Source: Paracraurococcus lichenis
Lineage (GTDB): Bacteria; Pseudomonadota; Alphaproteobacteria; Acetobacterales; Acetobacteraceae
DNA: 64,000 nt
NCBI RefSeq assembly: GCF_030657435.1
Contig: NZ_JAUTWS010000007.1
Span: 62,001-126,000, forward strand
Direction: 5' to 3'
Positions 1-8,401 of this stretch are shown one piece after another. A program made the position numbers and the translations under genes. Position 1 is the first letter of the stretch, and the number at the start of each line of letters is the position of its first letter. Under the pieces are notes generated by a model. The model saw only the letters and a list, made by a program, of their open reading frames with translations. It was not told the DNA's origin and ran no database searches.

Positions 1-261
1 GAGCTGGTCCGCGCCGCCCATCGAGACCTTCGCCACCCAGCCCGTGCGGATGATGTGGCTGAAGACCGCGGCCTGGGTGTGCAGGCCGCTGGCGATGATG
101 CCGCCGAAGGGGCCGGCCGCTGCCGCCGCCGCGTCGATATGGAAGGGCTGCGGGTCCCAGCGCCGGGCGAAGTCGAGGATGTCTTCCAGGTCCATCCGGA
201 TGCTGCCGAACTCGAATTCCTGCCCGACCGCGAGCTCGTCGAAGCTTTCCAGCGGCCGCAT
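1..261 (-). CDS. MaoC-family (hot-dog) dehydratase, 3' end cut by window edge
   Basis: N-terminal 87 codons of a MaoC-like hydratase, a family that hydrates or dehydrates (R)-3-hydroxyacyl-CoA or related acyl thioesters. The visible part carries the family signature: a D-P-Q-P-F-H-I-D stretch near residue 40, which supplies the catalytic Asp/His pair, followed by a G-G-I-I-A-S-G-L-H-T helix. The C-terminal half lies outside the window. The start codon shares one base with the stop of the upstream SDR gene (TGATG), so the two are almost certainly cotranscribed and translationally coupled. The exact substrate cannot be told from the sequence. Confidence 0.85.
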   Translation of the reverse strand, partial: MRPLESFDELAVGQEFEFGSIRMDLEDILDFARRWDPQPFHIDAAAAAAGPFGGIIASGLHTQAAVFSHIIRTGWVAKVSMGGADQL

Positions 262-1043
262 CAGACGAGGCTCTGCATGTCGCCGTCGACGGCCAGGGCC
301 TGGCCGCTGATGGTCGCGCCGAAGGGGCTGCAGAGATAGAGCGCCATGTTGGCGATGTCCCAGGGCGTGACGTAGCAGCGGAGGGAGACGGGCTTCAGCG
401 TCTCCGCCTCCTGCTCGGTGAAGCTGCGGCCGTTGCTCTGCGCCTTCGCCTCGATGACGCGGCGGATGCGGTCGCCGGCGACGAGGCCCGGGAGGATGGC
501 GTTCACCCGGATGCGCTCGGGGCCAAGCTCGATGGCGAGCGACTTGGTGAAGCCGATGACGCCCCATTTCGCCGCGGCATAGGGGCTGCGCAGCGGGAAG
601 CCGAAGCGCCCGGCGGCGGAGGAGAGGTTGACGATGGAACCCCCTCCGGCGGCCCGCAGCGCCGGCACGGCGCGGCGGGCGCAGTGGAACATGGCCTCGA
701 GGTCGATCTTGAGGGTGCGCTCCAGCGCCTCGGGCGTGACGTCCTCGACCCGCGCGGTCGGGCCGGCGATGCCGGCATTGTTCACCAGCACGTCGAGCCC
801 GCCGAGATGCGCGATGGCGGCATCGACGAAGCCTTCGCAGCCCGCGACCGTCTCCATGTCCGCGAGCATGGAGGGGTGGGGGGAGGCGGCCAGCGCCTCC
901 CGGTCCACGTCGCAGAGGAAGACGCGGGCGCCGCAGGCCACGAAGCCGTCCGCCATGGCGCGGCCGATGCCGCCGGCGCCCGCGGTGATGGCGACCCTGA
1001 GGCCGTCCAGCCGCACCGTCAGCGGCGAGGTATTGCCCGACAT
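261..1043 (-). CDS. SDR-family NAD(P)-dependent oxidoreductase
   Basis: 260-residue classical short-chain dehydrogenase. It has the glycine-rich cofactor motif G-A-G-G-I-G near residue 20, N-N-A-G near residue 85, the catalytic Ser in V-N-L-S-S and a complete Y-A-A-A-K active site. The C-terminal half ends in the usual G-Q-A-L-A-V-D-G-D. The ATG at 1043 was chosen because a strong GGAAGGAG ribosome site lies 6-8 bases before it; a much longer open frame continues upstream but runs antisense through the SPFH and NfeD genes. It is coupled to the following MaoC hydratase, so the pair probably acts on a hydroxyacyl or ketoacyl intermediate. Confidence 0.9.
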   Translation of the reverse strand: MSGNTSPLTVRLDGLRVAITAGAGGIGRAMADGFVACGARVFLCDVDREALAASPHPSMLADMETVAGCEGFVDAAIAHLGGLDVLVNNAGIAGPTARVEDVTPEALERTLKIDLEAMFHCARRAVPALRAAGGGSIVNLSSAAGRFGFPLRSPYAAAKWGVIGFTKSLAIELGPERIRVNAILPGLVAGDRIRRVIEAKAQSNGRSFTEQEAETLKPVSLRCYVTPWDIANMALYLCSPFGATISGQALAVDGDMQSLV

Positions 1044-1178
1044 GCCCGTCTCCTTCCCGAATCGCCGGGATGGTAGGCGGCGGCGCCGCGCGCGCAAGCC
1101 GCCGCGTCTCCCAACCGTGCGTGCCTTGCCGGGGCATGGTGTGCTACCTGGACGCGGAACGAGTTCCGGGAGCCGCCG

Positions 1179-2126
1179 ATGACCGGCATCGAGATCGTCC
1201 TCATCGTCCTGTTGCTGCTCGCGGTGCTCACCGCTGCGCGCGGCGTGCGCACCGTGCCGCAGGGCGAGGTCTGGACGGTGGAGCGCTTCGGCGCCTTCAC
1301 TCGCCTGCTGCAGCCCGGCCTGAACCTCATCATCCCCTTCGTCGATGCCATCGGGCGGCGGATGAACGTGCAGGAGGTGGTGCTGGACATCCCGGAACAG
1401 TCCGTGATCACCCGCGACAATGCCTCCGTCGCGGTGGACGGGATCGTCTATTATCGCATCATGGACCCGGCCAAGGCGGCCTATGCGGTGCAGAACCTGC
1501 AGCAGGCGCTGACCGCGCTGACCATGACCAATATCCGCAGCGTGATCGGCGAGATGGACCTGGATGCGACGCTGAGCGGGCGGGAGCGCATCAACTCCTC
1601 CCTGTTGCAGATCCTGGACGGCGCGACCGATCCCTGGGGCGTGAAGGTCAGCCGCGTCGAATTGCGCAAGGTGGAGCCGCCGGAGAACCTGGTGCGCGCC
1701 ATGAACCTGCAGATGACCGCCGAGCGCGAGCGGCGGGCCACCGTGGTGCGGGCGGAGGGGGAGAAATCCGCGCTGATCCTCGCCGCCGAGGGGCGCCGGG
1801 AAGCCGCGATGCGCGATGCCGAGGCGCGCGAGCGGCTGGCGCAGGCGGAGGCCGCGGCGACGCGCATGGTGGCCGAGAGCGCGGCCGGCGCCGGCGAGGC
1901 GGCGCTGCGCTACTTCATCAGCGACCGCTACGTGAAGGCCTTCGAGGCGCTGGGCACCAATCCCGCGAACAAGCTGGTGGTGGTGCCGATGGAATCGGCC
2001 GCGCTGGCGGGCGGCATCGCGCAGGCGCTGGAACTGCTGCGGCCCGCGGGCGGCGCGCCGCCGCCCGCACCGCCGCGGCCGGCCACCGCCTCCGTGCCGG
2101 GGAGCGGGCCATGGAACCAGGGCTGA
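1179..2126 (+). CDS. SPFH/band 7 membrane protein (paraslipin/QmcA-like)
   Basis: 315-residue stomatin-family protein. One N-terminal transmembrane segment (about residues 3-20) is followed directly by the SPFH domain (G-V-R-T-V-P-Q-G-E-V onwards) and then an Ala/Glu/Arg-rich coiled coil (about 175-245) typical of oligomeric band 7 scaffolds. A Pro-rich tail ends the protein. The next gene encodes an NfeD protein and overlaps this one by 16 bases; SPFH-NfeD pairs are a well-known conserved operon. The likely role is organising inner-membrane protease or microdomain complexes. The molecular partner is not visible here. Confidence 0.92.
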   Translation: MTGIEIVLIVLLLLAVLTAARGVRTVPQGEVWTVERFGAFTRLLQPGLNLIIPFVDAIGRRMNVQEVVLDIPEQSVITRDNASVAVDGIVYYRIMDPAKAAYAVQNLQQALTALTMTNIRSVIGEMDLDATLSGRERINSSLLQILDGATDPWGVKVSRVELRKVEPPENLVRAMNLQMTAERERRATVVRAEGEKSALILAAEGRREAAMRDAEARERLAQAEAAATRMVAESAAGAGEAALRYFISDRYVKAFEALGTNPANKLVVVPMESAALAGGIAQALELLRPAGGAPPPAPPRPATASVPGSGPWNQG

Positions 2127-2533
2127 TCTGGATCCTCGGCGGGCTGCTGCTGCTGGCGGCCGAGCTGGCGCTGCCGGGCATCTTCCTGCTCTGGGTCGGG
2201 CTGGCGGCGATCGGCACCGGCTTCTTCGTGCTGGCGGCGGTGCCGGGGCTGGGCGCGACCGCGCTGGTCTTCCTGCTGCTGCTCGGCGGCGGCATCGCGC
2301 TGGCGCTGCGGCTGAAGCGGCCGCGGCGGTCGGCGCAGGTGAACACGCCGGCGGCGGGGCTGGTCGGGCGGCATGGCATGCTGCTGCCGATGGACGGCCC
2401 GGAGCTGCGGGTGCGGCTCGGCGACAGCGACTGGCCGGCACGGCTGCCGCAGGACGTGCGGGTGCCGGAGGCGCCGATGCGGGTGCGGGTGGAGGGCGTG
2501 GACGGGACGGTGCTGGTGGTGCGGCCGGTGTGA
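2111..2533 (+). CDS. NfeD-like membrane protein
   Basis: 140-residue protein with two or three hydrophobic segments (about residues 5-25, 28-45 and 48-66) and a small C-terminal beta-barrel (OB-fold) of about 60 residues containing G-L-V-G-R-H-G, as in short NfeD1b-type proteins. It starts inside the end of the SPFH gene, so translation is probably coupled. NfeD proteins act with their SPFH partners at the membrane. It lacks the ClpP-like protease domain of long NfeD proteins. Confidence 0.88.
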   Translation: MEPGLIWILGGLLLLAAELALPGIFLLWVGLAAIGTGFFVLAAVPGLGATALVFLLLLGGGIALALRLKRPRRSAQVNTPAAGLVGRHGMLLPMDGPELRVRLGDSDWPARLPQDVRVPEAPMRVRVEGVDGTVLVVRPV

Positions 2534-2554
2534 CGATCAAGCAATAACGATTTG

Positions 2555-2583
2555 TTGACCATGGCAGAGGGACCTTGTACGGA
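2555..2583 (+). promoter_or_regulatory. Candidate sigma-70 promoter of the lipoprotein cluster
   Basis: TTGACC at 2555-2560 is followed after 17 bases by TACGGA at 2578-2583, about 30 bases before the first lipoprotein start. The -35 box is good and the -10 box is weak. The sequence is locally less GC-rich than its surroundings. Confidence 0.4.
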
Positions 2584-2614
2584 TCGCCACCGAAAACGTC
2601 CGGCGTGAAAACGA

Positions 2615-3166
2615 ATGTCACGACCTTGGTTGCGCGCCACCCTGCTCGCCACGTCCCTTGCCATGTTGTCCGCCTGCGAGCGGCCGCCAGGCTGGCAGAA
2701 TACCCTCGCGCTGCAGATCGGCGCGCCGCCTCCCAACGCCGCCGAGATCCGCGCCGCGCAGACCACCCAGGTCACCGCGCCCGAGCAGCCCCTGCTGGTC
2801 GAGGCTACCCAGGTTCTGCAGGATCTTGGCTTCACCGTGGAGGAGAGCGCGCCGCAGATCGGTGTGCTCGCCGGCAGTAAGGACCGCGATGCGACCGAGG
2901 CCGGGCAGGTCGCGGTGCAGGTCGCGGCGACGGTTGCCCTCGCCCTGATCGGCGTGCGCTACCAGCCGGTCTGGGACACGGACCAGGTCATCCGCACGAC
3001 CTTGACCACTCAGCCGCGCGGGCCGCGGGACAGCGCGCTGCGTGTCTCCTTCGAACGCATCGTGACGAACAACCAGGGCGCCTCACGGGTCGAAATCCTG
3101 ACCGGCCCCGAATACTCCGCGGGCTTCTTCGAGAAGATCCGCAGCGGCCTGGCGAGCGGGGGCTGA
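2615..3166 (+). CDS. Lipoprotein of a tandem paralogous family (member 1)
   Basis: 183-residue predicted lipoprotein of unknown function. The signal peptide ends in the lipobox L-S-A-C (Cys near residue 21). After a variable linker it carries the repeated domain of this cluster: V-L-Q-D-L-G-F-T-V-E-E-S near residue 70, then an I-G-V-L-A-G-S-K strand. A hydrophobic stretch near residues 100-115 (V-Q-V-A-A-T-V-A-L-A-L-I-G-V) may be a buried strand. Residues near 165 (G-F-F-E-K-I) match the G-F-F-E-K-L of member 4. It is first of five closely spaced lipoprotein genes. Nothing identifies a ligand. Confidence 0.82.
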   Translation: MSRPWLRATLLATSLAMLSACERPPGWQNTLALQIGAPPPNAAEIRAAQTTQVTAPEQPLLVEATQVLQDLGFTVEESAPQIGVLAGSKDRDATEAGQVAVQVAATVALALIGVRYQPVWDTDQVIRTTLTTQPRGPRDSALRVSFERIVTNNQGASRVEILTGPEYSAGFFEKIRSGLASGG

Positions 3167-3171
3167 GCGCC

Positions 3172-3714
3172 ATGCGCCTGATCCTTCCCGTTCTCGGCGC
3201 TCTCACGCTGGTCAGTGGCTGCGCGCCGCAGCAGCAATTCATCCCCAGCACGAAGAGCGCCGTCGAGCTCCGCGCCATGCAGACGAGGCTGGTCCCGGCG
3301 GACAAGATCACCGTCATGCGGGGCGTCGCGGCGACGTTGCACGATCTCGGCTACCGCATCACCAAGGCGGATGCCGAGAGCGGCACAATCTCAGGTACGC
3401 GCGCAACTGCCCTCCGGCTTGCCGCCGTGGTGCAACCACGCGGTGCGGATGAGGCCGTCGTGCGAGCCAACGCCACCATCGTCTCGGTGCAGGAGGCACA
3501 GGTGGACGCGCCGGAATTCTACGCCCGCAATTTCTTCGAGCCGCTCTCGGCGACGCTGCAAAGGCAGCTCGCCGCGGTGCCGGAGGATCTGGCCGTCCCG
3601 GAGGCGGTGCGGCCGGTCGCCGAACTGAACACGGCCAAGCAACGCGAGGCGGCCGCGAAGACCGCCTCTGCGCCCGCCTCCGCAACTCCGGCGACAGGGA
3701 CACCCACGCGATGA
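3172..3714 (+). CDS. Lipoprotein of a tandem paralogous family (member 2)
   Basis: 180-residue predicted lipoprotein. The lipobox is L-V-S-G-C near residue 16. The shared domain follows: T-L-H-D-L-G-Y-R-I at about residue 60, then G-T-I-S-G-T-R, aligning with the same elements in neighbours 1, 4 and 5. The C-terminal 30 residues are Ala/Pro/Thr-rich and probably unstructured. It starts five bases after member 1 and its stop overlaps the start of the next gene (ATGA). Function is unknown; the conserved spacing argues for a jointly made envelope complex. Confidence 0.8.
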   Translation: MRLILPVLGALTLVSGCAPQQQFIPSTKSAVELRAMQTRLVPADKITVMRGVAATLHDLGYRITKADAESGTISGTRATALRLAAVVQPRGADEAVVRANATIVSVQEAQVDAPEFYARNFFEPLSATLQRQLAAVPEDLAVPEAVRPVAELNTAKQREAAAKTASAPASATPATGTPTR

Positions 3715-4130
3715 CGCCTTCCAGCATTCTCCCCGCGGCCGCACTCGTCCTGCTGCTGAGCGGCTGCATGTCGGCCAGCGAGCATGCCCAGCAGGTGGCC
3801 GCCGGTACTGCGGCACAGGATCGCCTCACCCTGGGTACGGTGCAGCGCGAAATCCGCGTCGGCATGAGCGGCGAGGAGGTGGTCGGTATCCTCGGCGCGC
3901 CGAACATGGTGACGAGCGACGAGAAGCGCCGCGAGAGTTGGGTTTACGACCGCCTGGCGACCGAGCAGGTCTATTCCTCCTCGGCGGGCGGGGTGAATGC
4001 GCTGTTCCTCGCGGGCGCGTCCGCGCGTGCCGGCGCCGCACAGACCACGCAGCGCACCCTGACCGTCATCATCCGCTTCGACGAGGCGCGGAAGGTCCGG
4101 GACTTCTCCTATCGCTCCAGCAGCTTCTGA
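3711..4130 (+). CDS. SmpA/BamE-like lipoprotein
   Basis: 139-residue lipoprotein with lipobox L-L-S-G-C near residue 18. The central part (V-Q-R-E-I-R-V-G-M-S-G-E-E-V-V-G-I-L-G-A-P) is the typical start of the SmpA/OmlA/BamE fold, followed by R-E-S-W-V-Y-D. The fold occurs in BamE and in other envelope lipoproteins, so a role in outer-membrane assembly is possible but not shown. It is the only gene of the five-lipoprotein run that does not carry the shared L-Q-D-L-G domain. It overlaps both neighbours (ATGA upstream, TGATG downstream). Confidence 0.82.
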   Translation: MTPSSILPAAALVLLLSGCMSASEHAQQVAAGTAAQDRLTLGTVQREIRVGMSGEEVVGILGAPNMVTSDEKRRESWVYDRLATEQVYSSSAGGVNALFLAGASARAGAAQTTQRTLTVIIRFDEARKVRDFSYRSSSF

Positions 4131-4588
4131 TGCAGGGCATGTCGCGTCGCGCGGCGCTTGCGGCTCTCGCCGCACTGTCCGCCTGCGCGCCGACGGCGGA
4201 GCAGCAGGCCGCTGCGCTGACGCCGAGCGCGGCGGCCACCGCGGTTCGCGCCCGCGAGTCGCGCCGCTTCGACACCGGCGACAGGACCTTGCTGCTGCAG
4301 TCCGTCATCGGCGTGCTGCAGGACCTCGGCTACAGCATCGAGGAGAGCCAGGCACAGCAGGGCGTTGTCGTGGCGTCCCGGATCGCCGGCGGGCGCGTCC
4401 GCGCGCAGGTGGTGCTGCGGCCGGCGGCGGATCGCGGCGCGACGATCGTGCGTGCCACCTTCCAGCGTGTGGTGCCCCGCCCTGGCGCGATGCTCGCCTA
4501 TGGTGAGACGCTGGATGATCCCGCGATATACCAGGGTTTCTTCGAGAAGCTCGCACAGTCCCTGTTCCTGACCGCGCACGAGATCTGA
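4130..4588 (+). CDS. Lipoprotein of a tandem paralogous family (member 4)
   Basis: 152 residues if started at the ATG that overlaps the previous stop; a second in-frame ATG at 4139 gives a tighter signal peptide (M-S-R-R-A-A-L). The lipobox is L-S-A-C. The mature part contains R-R-F-D-T-G-D-R-T-L-L-L-Q-S-V, V-L-Q-D-L-G-Y-S-I-E-E-S and G-F-F-E-K-L. The first two match the next gene almost residue for residue, so these two are recent duplicates. Unknown function, presumed periplasm-facing. Confidence 0.82.
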   Translation: MQGMSRRAALAALAALSACAPTAEQQAAALTPSAAATAVRARESRRFDTGDRTLLLQSVIGVLQDLGYSIEESQAQQGVVVASRIAGGRVRAQVVLRPAADRGATIVRATFQRVVPRPGAMLAYGETLDDPAIYQGFFEKLAQSLFLTAHEI

Positions 4589-4591
4589 GTG

Positions 4592-5011
4592 ATGCACCGT
4601 TTCGCCCTCGGCGCCGCGCTGTTGCCGCTGGCGCTTGCAGCCTGCCAACTCGACAGCCGGCAGCAGGTGCTGGCGACCACCAACACCCAGGTCGCGCAGC
4701 GCGCCATCTCCACGCGTTCCTTCGACACGGGCGACAGGGCGCGGGTGTTCCAGAGCGTGATCGCATCGCTGCAGGACCTCGGTTTTGTCGTCGACCGTGC
4801 GGATGCCACCCTCGGTACGGTCAGCGCCACGCGCTATGGCGGCGGGGTGGTGCGCTTCACCGTGACGGTGCGGCCTGCCGGTGAGGTGCGGACCATCGTC
4901 CGCGCCTCCGGTCAGCTTAACCAGCATGAGCTTTCGGATCCGGCGCCCTTCCAGCGTTTCTACGACGCCTTGTCGCAGGCACTGTTCCTCCAGACCAATC
5001 AGATCGAATAG
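4592..5011 (+). CDS. Lipoprotein of a tandem paralogous family (member 5)
   Basis: 139-residue predicted lipoprotein, lipobox L-A-A-C near residue 18. It carries R-S-F-D-T-G-D-R-A-R-V-F-Q-S-V, S-L-Q-D-L-G-F-V-V-D-R and G-T-V-S-A-T-R, the closest relative of member 4. A GTG directly precedes the ATG and could also be used. It is the last gene of the run; a perfect hairpin begins on its stop codon. Function unknown. Confidence 0.82.
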   Translation: MHRFALGAALLPLALAACQLDSRQQVLATTNTQVAQRAISTRSFDTGDRARVFQSVIASLQDLGFVVDRADATLGTVSATRYGGGVVRFTVTVRPAGEVRTIVRASGQLNQHELSDPAPFQRFYDALSQALFLQTNQIE

Positions 5012-5027
5012 CGGCGCTTCGCGCCGC
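5011..5027 (+). terminator. Hairpin at the end of the lipoprotein operon
   Basis: Perfect 7-bp GC stem (5011-5017 with 5021-5027) around a TTC loop, starting on the stop codon of the last lipoprotein gene. No T-run follows, so termination is inferred from position only. Confidence 0.5.
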
Positions 5028-5079
5028 CAAGGCGGTGCAGAAGGCACGACCCGCCGCCGATCGACGGCCCGCCCCTGCC

Positions 5080-5514
5080 TCAGCCGCCGCCCGGCTGCCG
5101 GGCGCGCTGCAGTTCGCGCCGGGTCAGCTTGCCGTTCCGGTCGGCATCATGCGCGCGGAACCAGCTTTCCGAGAGAGGACGCAACTCCTCCGGCGTGACA
5201 TGGCCGTTGCGGTCGGCATCGGCCGCGCGGAAGGTCGCCTGCGCCTCGGGCCGGCCGCGGATCTCATCCGGCGTCAGCGTGCCGCTGCGGTCGCGGTCGG
5301 CCTGGTCGAAGCGGTTGCGCAGCCAGGTCCAGACCTGGTCATGGGTTACCTCCGCGGAGCGCTCCGGCACCGTCTCCAGCGGATTGCCGCCGAAGAGCCC
5401 GCCGGGGCTGTCCGGCCCACCCCAGGGCGACCAGTCGGGCCGCGTCACCTGGGCCCGGACGGGCGCGGCCAGGACGAGCAACGCCCCGAGGATGAGGGCA
5501 GGGGCGGTGCGCAT
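5080..5514 (-). CDS. Secreted EF-hand calcium-binding protein
   Basis: 144 residues with a cleavable signal peptide ending A-P-V-R-A-Q. Three EF-hand-type loops follow: D-Q-A-D-R-D-R-S-G-T-L, D-A-D-R-N-G-H-V and D-A-D-R-N-G-K-L, each with the D-x-D-x-x-G pattern and a downstream acidic residue. A GGAAGGAG ribosome site precedes the ATG at 5514. Such small exported calmodulin-like proteins are common in proteobacteria; the partner is unknown. It converges on the lipoprotein cluster. Confidence 0.85.
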   Translation of the reverse strand: MRTAPALILGALLVLAAPVRAQVTRPDWSPWGGPDSPGGLFGGNPLETVPERSAEVTHDQVWTWLRNRFDQADRDRSGTLTPDEIRGRPEAQATFRAADADRNGHVTPEELRPLSESWFRAHDADRNGKLTRRELQRARQPGGG

Positions 5515-5593
5515 CGCTGTCTCCTTCCGGCAGGACCGTCGGGCCGCAGGGTACAGGCGGGGCGTCCGCCCGGCCATATGGCCGCGGGGAGGC

Positions 5594-5848
5594 TCAGCCC
5601 GCCGGCCGCTCCTTGCGCGGCCGGCCGCGCGTCGGGAAGACGTCCACCGGGCCGCCGAGATTGGCACCGAGTTCCGAGAGGTCGCCCGCCTGGGCCTCGC
5701 CCGGCGGGGTCGGGCTATCGATGCTGCCGGAAGCGGGGTCGTCGCCACGCTCCTCGCTGATCGCGGGGTGGGAATGCTCGGTCCCGTGCCGCGCGTCCTT
5801 GGGCGGCGCCGCGCCGTGGGTGTCGTCCGGTGGCTTCCTGTCGCTCAT
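5594..5848 (-). CDS. Small hydrophilic hypothetical protein
   Basis: 84 residues, rich in Pro, Asp, Glu, Gly and Arg, with no hydrophobic segment and no recognisable domain; probably disordered. The ATG at 5848 has AGGAAGG about 8 bases upstream and codon use matches the neighbours. It sits between the EF-hand gene and the lactate permease on the same strand. No function can be assigned. Confidence 0.55.
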   Translation of the reverse strand: MSDRKPPDDTHGAAPPKDARHGTEHSHPAISEERGDDPASGSIDSPTPPGEAQAGDLSELGANLGGPVDVFPTRGRPRKERPAG

Positions 5849-5937
5849 CGCCTTGGCCTTCCTGGTCAGGGGAGGGCCAACGCCGCCCGCGCGGGGCGGG
5901 TTGCGCGCGGCCCCGGCTGGGACCGCGCGCCGGGGCC

Positions 5938-7638
5938 TCACCCGCCGACCACCAGCGCGGTGAAGGGCGGCACATAGGCCTGCAGCGTCACCAGCACGCC
6001 GACCAGGCAGGCCAGCGCGATGGAGTGGAAGAAGACGTAGCGCAGGATCTCGCCCTCATGCCCGAACCAATTGGTCGCGGTGGAGGCGACGACGATGCTC
6101 TGCGCGTCGATCATCTTGCCCATGACGCCGCCCGAGGAATTGGCCGCGGCCATCAGCACCGGCGAGAGCCCGATCTGCTGCGCGGTGATCTTCTGCAACC
6201 CGCCGAAGAGCACGTTGGAGGCGGTGTCGGACCCCGTCAGCGCCACGCCGAGCCAGCCCAGCAGCGTGCCAAAGAAGGGGTAGAGGACGCCGGTTGCGGC
6301 GAAGGCGAGGCCCATGGTGGCGTCGAGCCCGGAATAGCGGGTCAGGTAGCCCAGGCCGAGCATCGCCGCGATGGTCAGCAGGGAATAGCGGACGACCCAG
6401 AGCGTCCGACCGTATTCCCGCACCAGCCGCAGCGGCCCGAAGCCCATGGCGAGGCCGCCGAGCACCGCCGCGAGCAGGATGCCGGTGCCCGTCATGGACA
6501 GGAAGTTGAAGGCGAAGACCGCGGCCTCCGGCGTCGGCGCCGCGACCACCGGCGGCACCTTGATGACGGCGCGGTGCAGCCCGTCGATCGGGAAGGCCGG
6601 GTTCCACAGGCCGTTCAGGAAGGCCTTGATGTCGGCCAGGCCCCAGAGGAAGACGAAGACCGTCAGCACCAGCCAGGGCATCCAGGCGAGCATGGTGCTG
6701 CCCCGGAAGGTCACTGCCTCTGCTCCGCCGCCGGCGCCGATGGGCGAGAGGCCCTTGCTGCCGGCCGTCGCCTCCTCGACCGCCGCGGCGCGGCCGCCGA
6801 GGCGCGTGGAGGTCCAGATCTCCTTGGGGTGCCAGACCTGCAGGAAGAGGCTGAGGCAGGCCATGGAGGACAGCGCCGCGATCACGTCCACCAGGAAGGG
6901 GCCCATGTAGTTGGACACGAGGTACTGCGGCACCGCGAAGGAGACGCCCGTCACCAGGATCGCCGGCCAGATCTGGATCATACCGCGGAAGCCGGCGAAG
7001 GCCCAGATCAGCCAGAAGGGCACGATGAGCGAGAAGAAGGGCAATTGCCGCCCGATCATGGCCGAGAGGTCCATGAGGTCGAGGCCGGTGACGCCCGCCA
7101 GCGCGATCACCGGCGTGCCCAGCGCGCCATAGGCGACGGGGGCGGTATTGGCGATGAGTGACAGGCCGGAGGCGGCGAGCGGCGAGAAGCCGAGGCCGAT
7201 CAGCACCGCGCCGGTGACCGCGACCGGCGTGCCGAAGCCGGCCGCACCTTCGAAGAAGGCGCCGAAGGCGAAGGCGATCAGCAGCAATTGCAGCCGCCGG
7301 TCGGGCGTCACGCCGGCGATCGTCTCCTGCAGCCGGTTGAAGGAGCCATTGGCCACCGTCAAACGGTAGAGGAAGATGATGTTCAGCACGATCCAGCCGA
7401 TCGGGAAGAGCCCGCTGGCGATACCCAATCCGGCGGCCTTGGCGGCGATCGCCGCCGGCATGCCGAAGACCACGATGGCGACGGCGAGCGCCACCACCAG
7501 CGCGGCGATGGCGGCGACATGCGCGGCGATGTGCAGGAAGGCCAGGGCGATGAGCATCGTCGCCACCGGCAGCGCGGCGACGAGCGCCGAGAGCAGGATC
7601 GACCCGAAGGGATCGTAGAGCTGGTTCCAGGTGTCCAT
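5938..7638 (-). CDS. lctP: L-lactate permease (LctP family)
   Basis: 566-residue inner-membrane carrier of the LctP/LldP family, which takes up lactate or glycolate with protons. About 12-14 hydrophobic segments span the whole length. Family landmarks are the N-terminal W-N-Q-L-Y-D-P-F-G-S and the conserved G-A-A-G-F-G-T-P-V-A stretch near residue 160. The ATG at 7638 fits the family's usual start; translation further upstream is unlike the family. No lactate dehydrogenase or regulator is adjacent, so the transported acid is inferred from family only. Confidence 0.93.
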   Translation of the reverse strand: MDTWNQLYDPFGSILLSALVAALPVATMLIALAFLHIAAHVAAIAALVVALAVAIVVFGMPAAIAAKAAGLGIASGLFPIGWIVLNIIFLYRLTVANGSFNRLQETIAGVTPDRRLQLLLIAFAFGAFFEGAAGFGTPVAVTGAVLIGLGFSPLAASGLSLIANTAPVAYGALGTPVIALAGVTGLDLMDLSAMIGRQLPFFSLIVPFWLIWAFAGFRGMIQIWPAILVTGVSFAVPQYLVSNYMGPFLVDVIAALSSMACLSLFLQVWHPKEIWTSTRLGGRAAAVEEATAGSKGLSPIGAGGGAEAVTFRGSTMLAWMPWLVLTVFVFLWGLADIKAFLNGLWNPAFPIDGLHRAVIKVPPVVAAPTPEAAVFAFNFLSMTGTGILLAAVLGGLAMGFGPLRLVREYGRTLWVVRYSLLTIAAMLGLGYLTRYSGLDATMGLAFAATGVLYPFFGTLLGWLGVALTGSDTASNVLFGGLQKITAQQIGLSPVLMAAANSSGGVMGKMIDAQSIVVASTATNWFGHEGEILRYVFFHSIALACLVGVLVTLQAYVPPFTALVVGG

Positions 7639-7872
7639 GGACTGGTCTTGGCGCCTCGTGTTGCGGTGGAACGCTTCCCCGAAGGCGAGCGCAAGCGGCG
7701 CCGTTGCCCGCCCGTGCCCATGGCGCGCGGCGTCGCATCGAACGACGCGGGCGGTCGCCGCGTTCTCGCCGCTCCTACGGCCGGTCGCTGCGGCACGGCA
7801 ACGCCCGGCAAGATGAAACTCCCGCAATGCGGCGGCAAGGCGGTCCGGCGGCCGCCGCCATGGAGGACTCGC

Positions 7873-8370
7873 ATGGCAAGCAACGAGAACCCGTCACCGG
7901 CAGAGCCCGGCTCGCACCGGTGGTTCGTGGTGGCCAATGGCAGCCGCGCCAAGGCCTATGTCCAGCGCATTGGCGAAGCTGGATACGACGTCATCCGCGC
8001 GTGGGATTCGCCCGGGATGCGCATGACCAGCGCCGACCGCGGCGAGGACCTGCCCGAGGCGCCGGAGGGCGTGAAGCGCGTGGGCATCGAGACGGAGGAC
8101 CTGGAGCGCTCGCCCAAGGGCAATACGCTCGACCCCTTCGAGGACGTGCTGGTGGACGACCTGACCCAGGCCCTGCGGCGGCGGGAGCTTTCGGGCCTCT
8201 ACCTCGTCGCGCCGGCGCCGCTGCTGCACCGCCTGACCGCGCGCCTGCCGACCGACCTGAAGCAGGTGCTGGTCGCCGAGCATGCGGGGGATTTCACCCA
8301 GCGCCCGGCCGCCGACGTCTTCCGCCACCTCGACAGCCTCCGCCGCGGGGAGGATGCCGCCCGGGCTTGA
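7873..8370 (+). CDS. Host attachment (baeRF-like) family protein
   Basis: 165-residue protein with the family's N-terminal strand W-F-V-V-A-N-G-S-R-A-K-A-Y, a polar middle part, and a C-terminal half L-S-G-L-Y-L-V-A-P-A-P-L-L-H-R-L typical of proteins annotated 'host attachment protein' in alphaproteobacteria. The name comes from plant-associated relatives; the fold resembles the RNase-like baeRF group and the biochemical role is unsettled. It stands alone with its own 230-base upstream region. Confidence 0.75.
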   Translation: MASNENPSPAEPGSHRWFVVANGSRAKAYVQRIGEAGYDVIRAWDSPGMRMTSADRGEDLPEAPEGVKRVGIETEDLERSPKGNTLDPFEDVLVDDLTQALRRRELSGLYLVAPAPLLHRLTARLPTDLKQVLVAEHAGDFTQRPAADVFRHLDSLRRGEDAARA

Positions 8371-8401
8371 ACCCGGCGCGGCGGCGGGCAACATCCGGGG
8401 C

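Noticed and set aside
1044..2621. N-terminal extension of the SDR frame antisense to the SPFH and NfeD genes
   Set aside because: It is a GC-rich shadow frame with Arg/Ala/Pro composition; the SDR has a good ribosome site and family-typical start at 1043.
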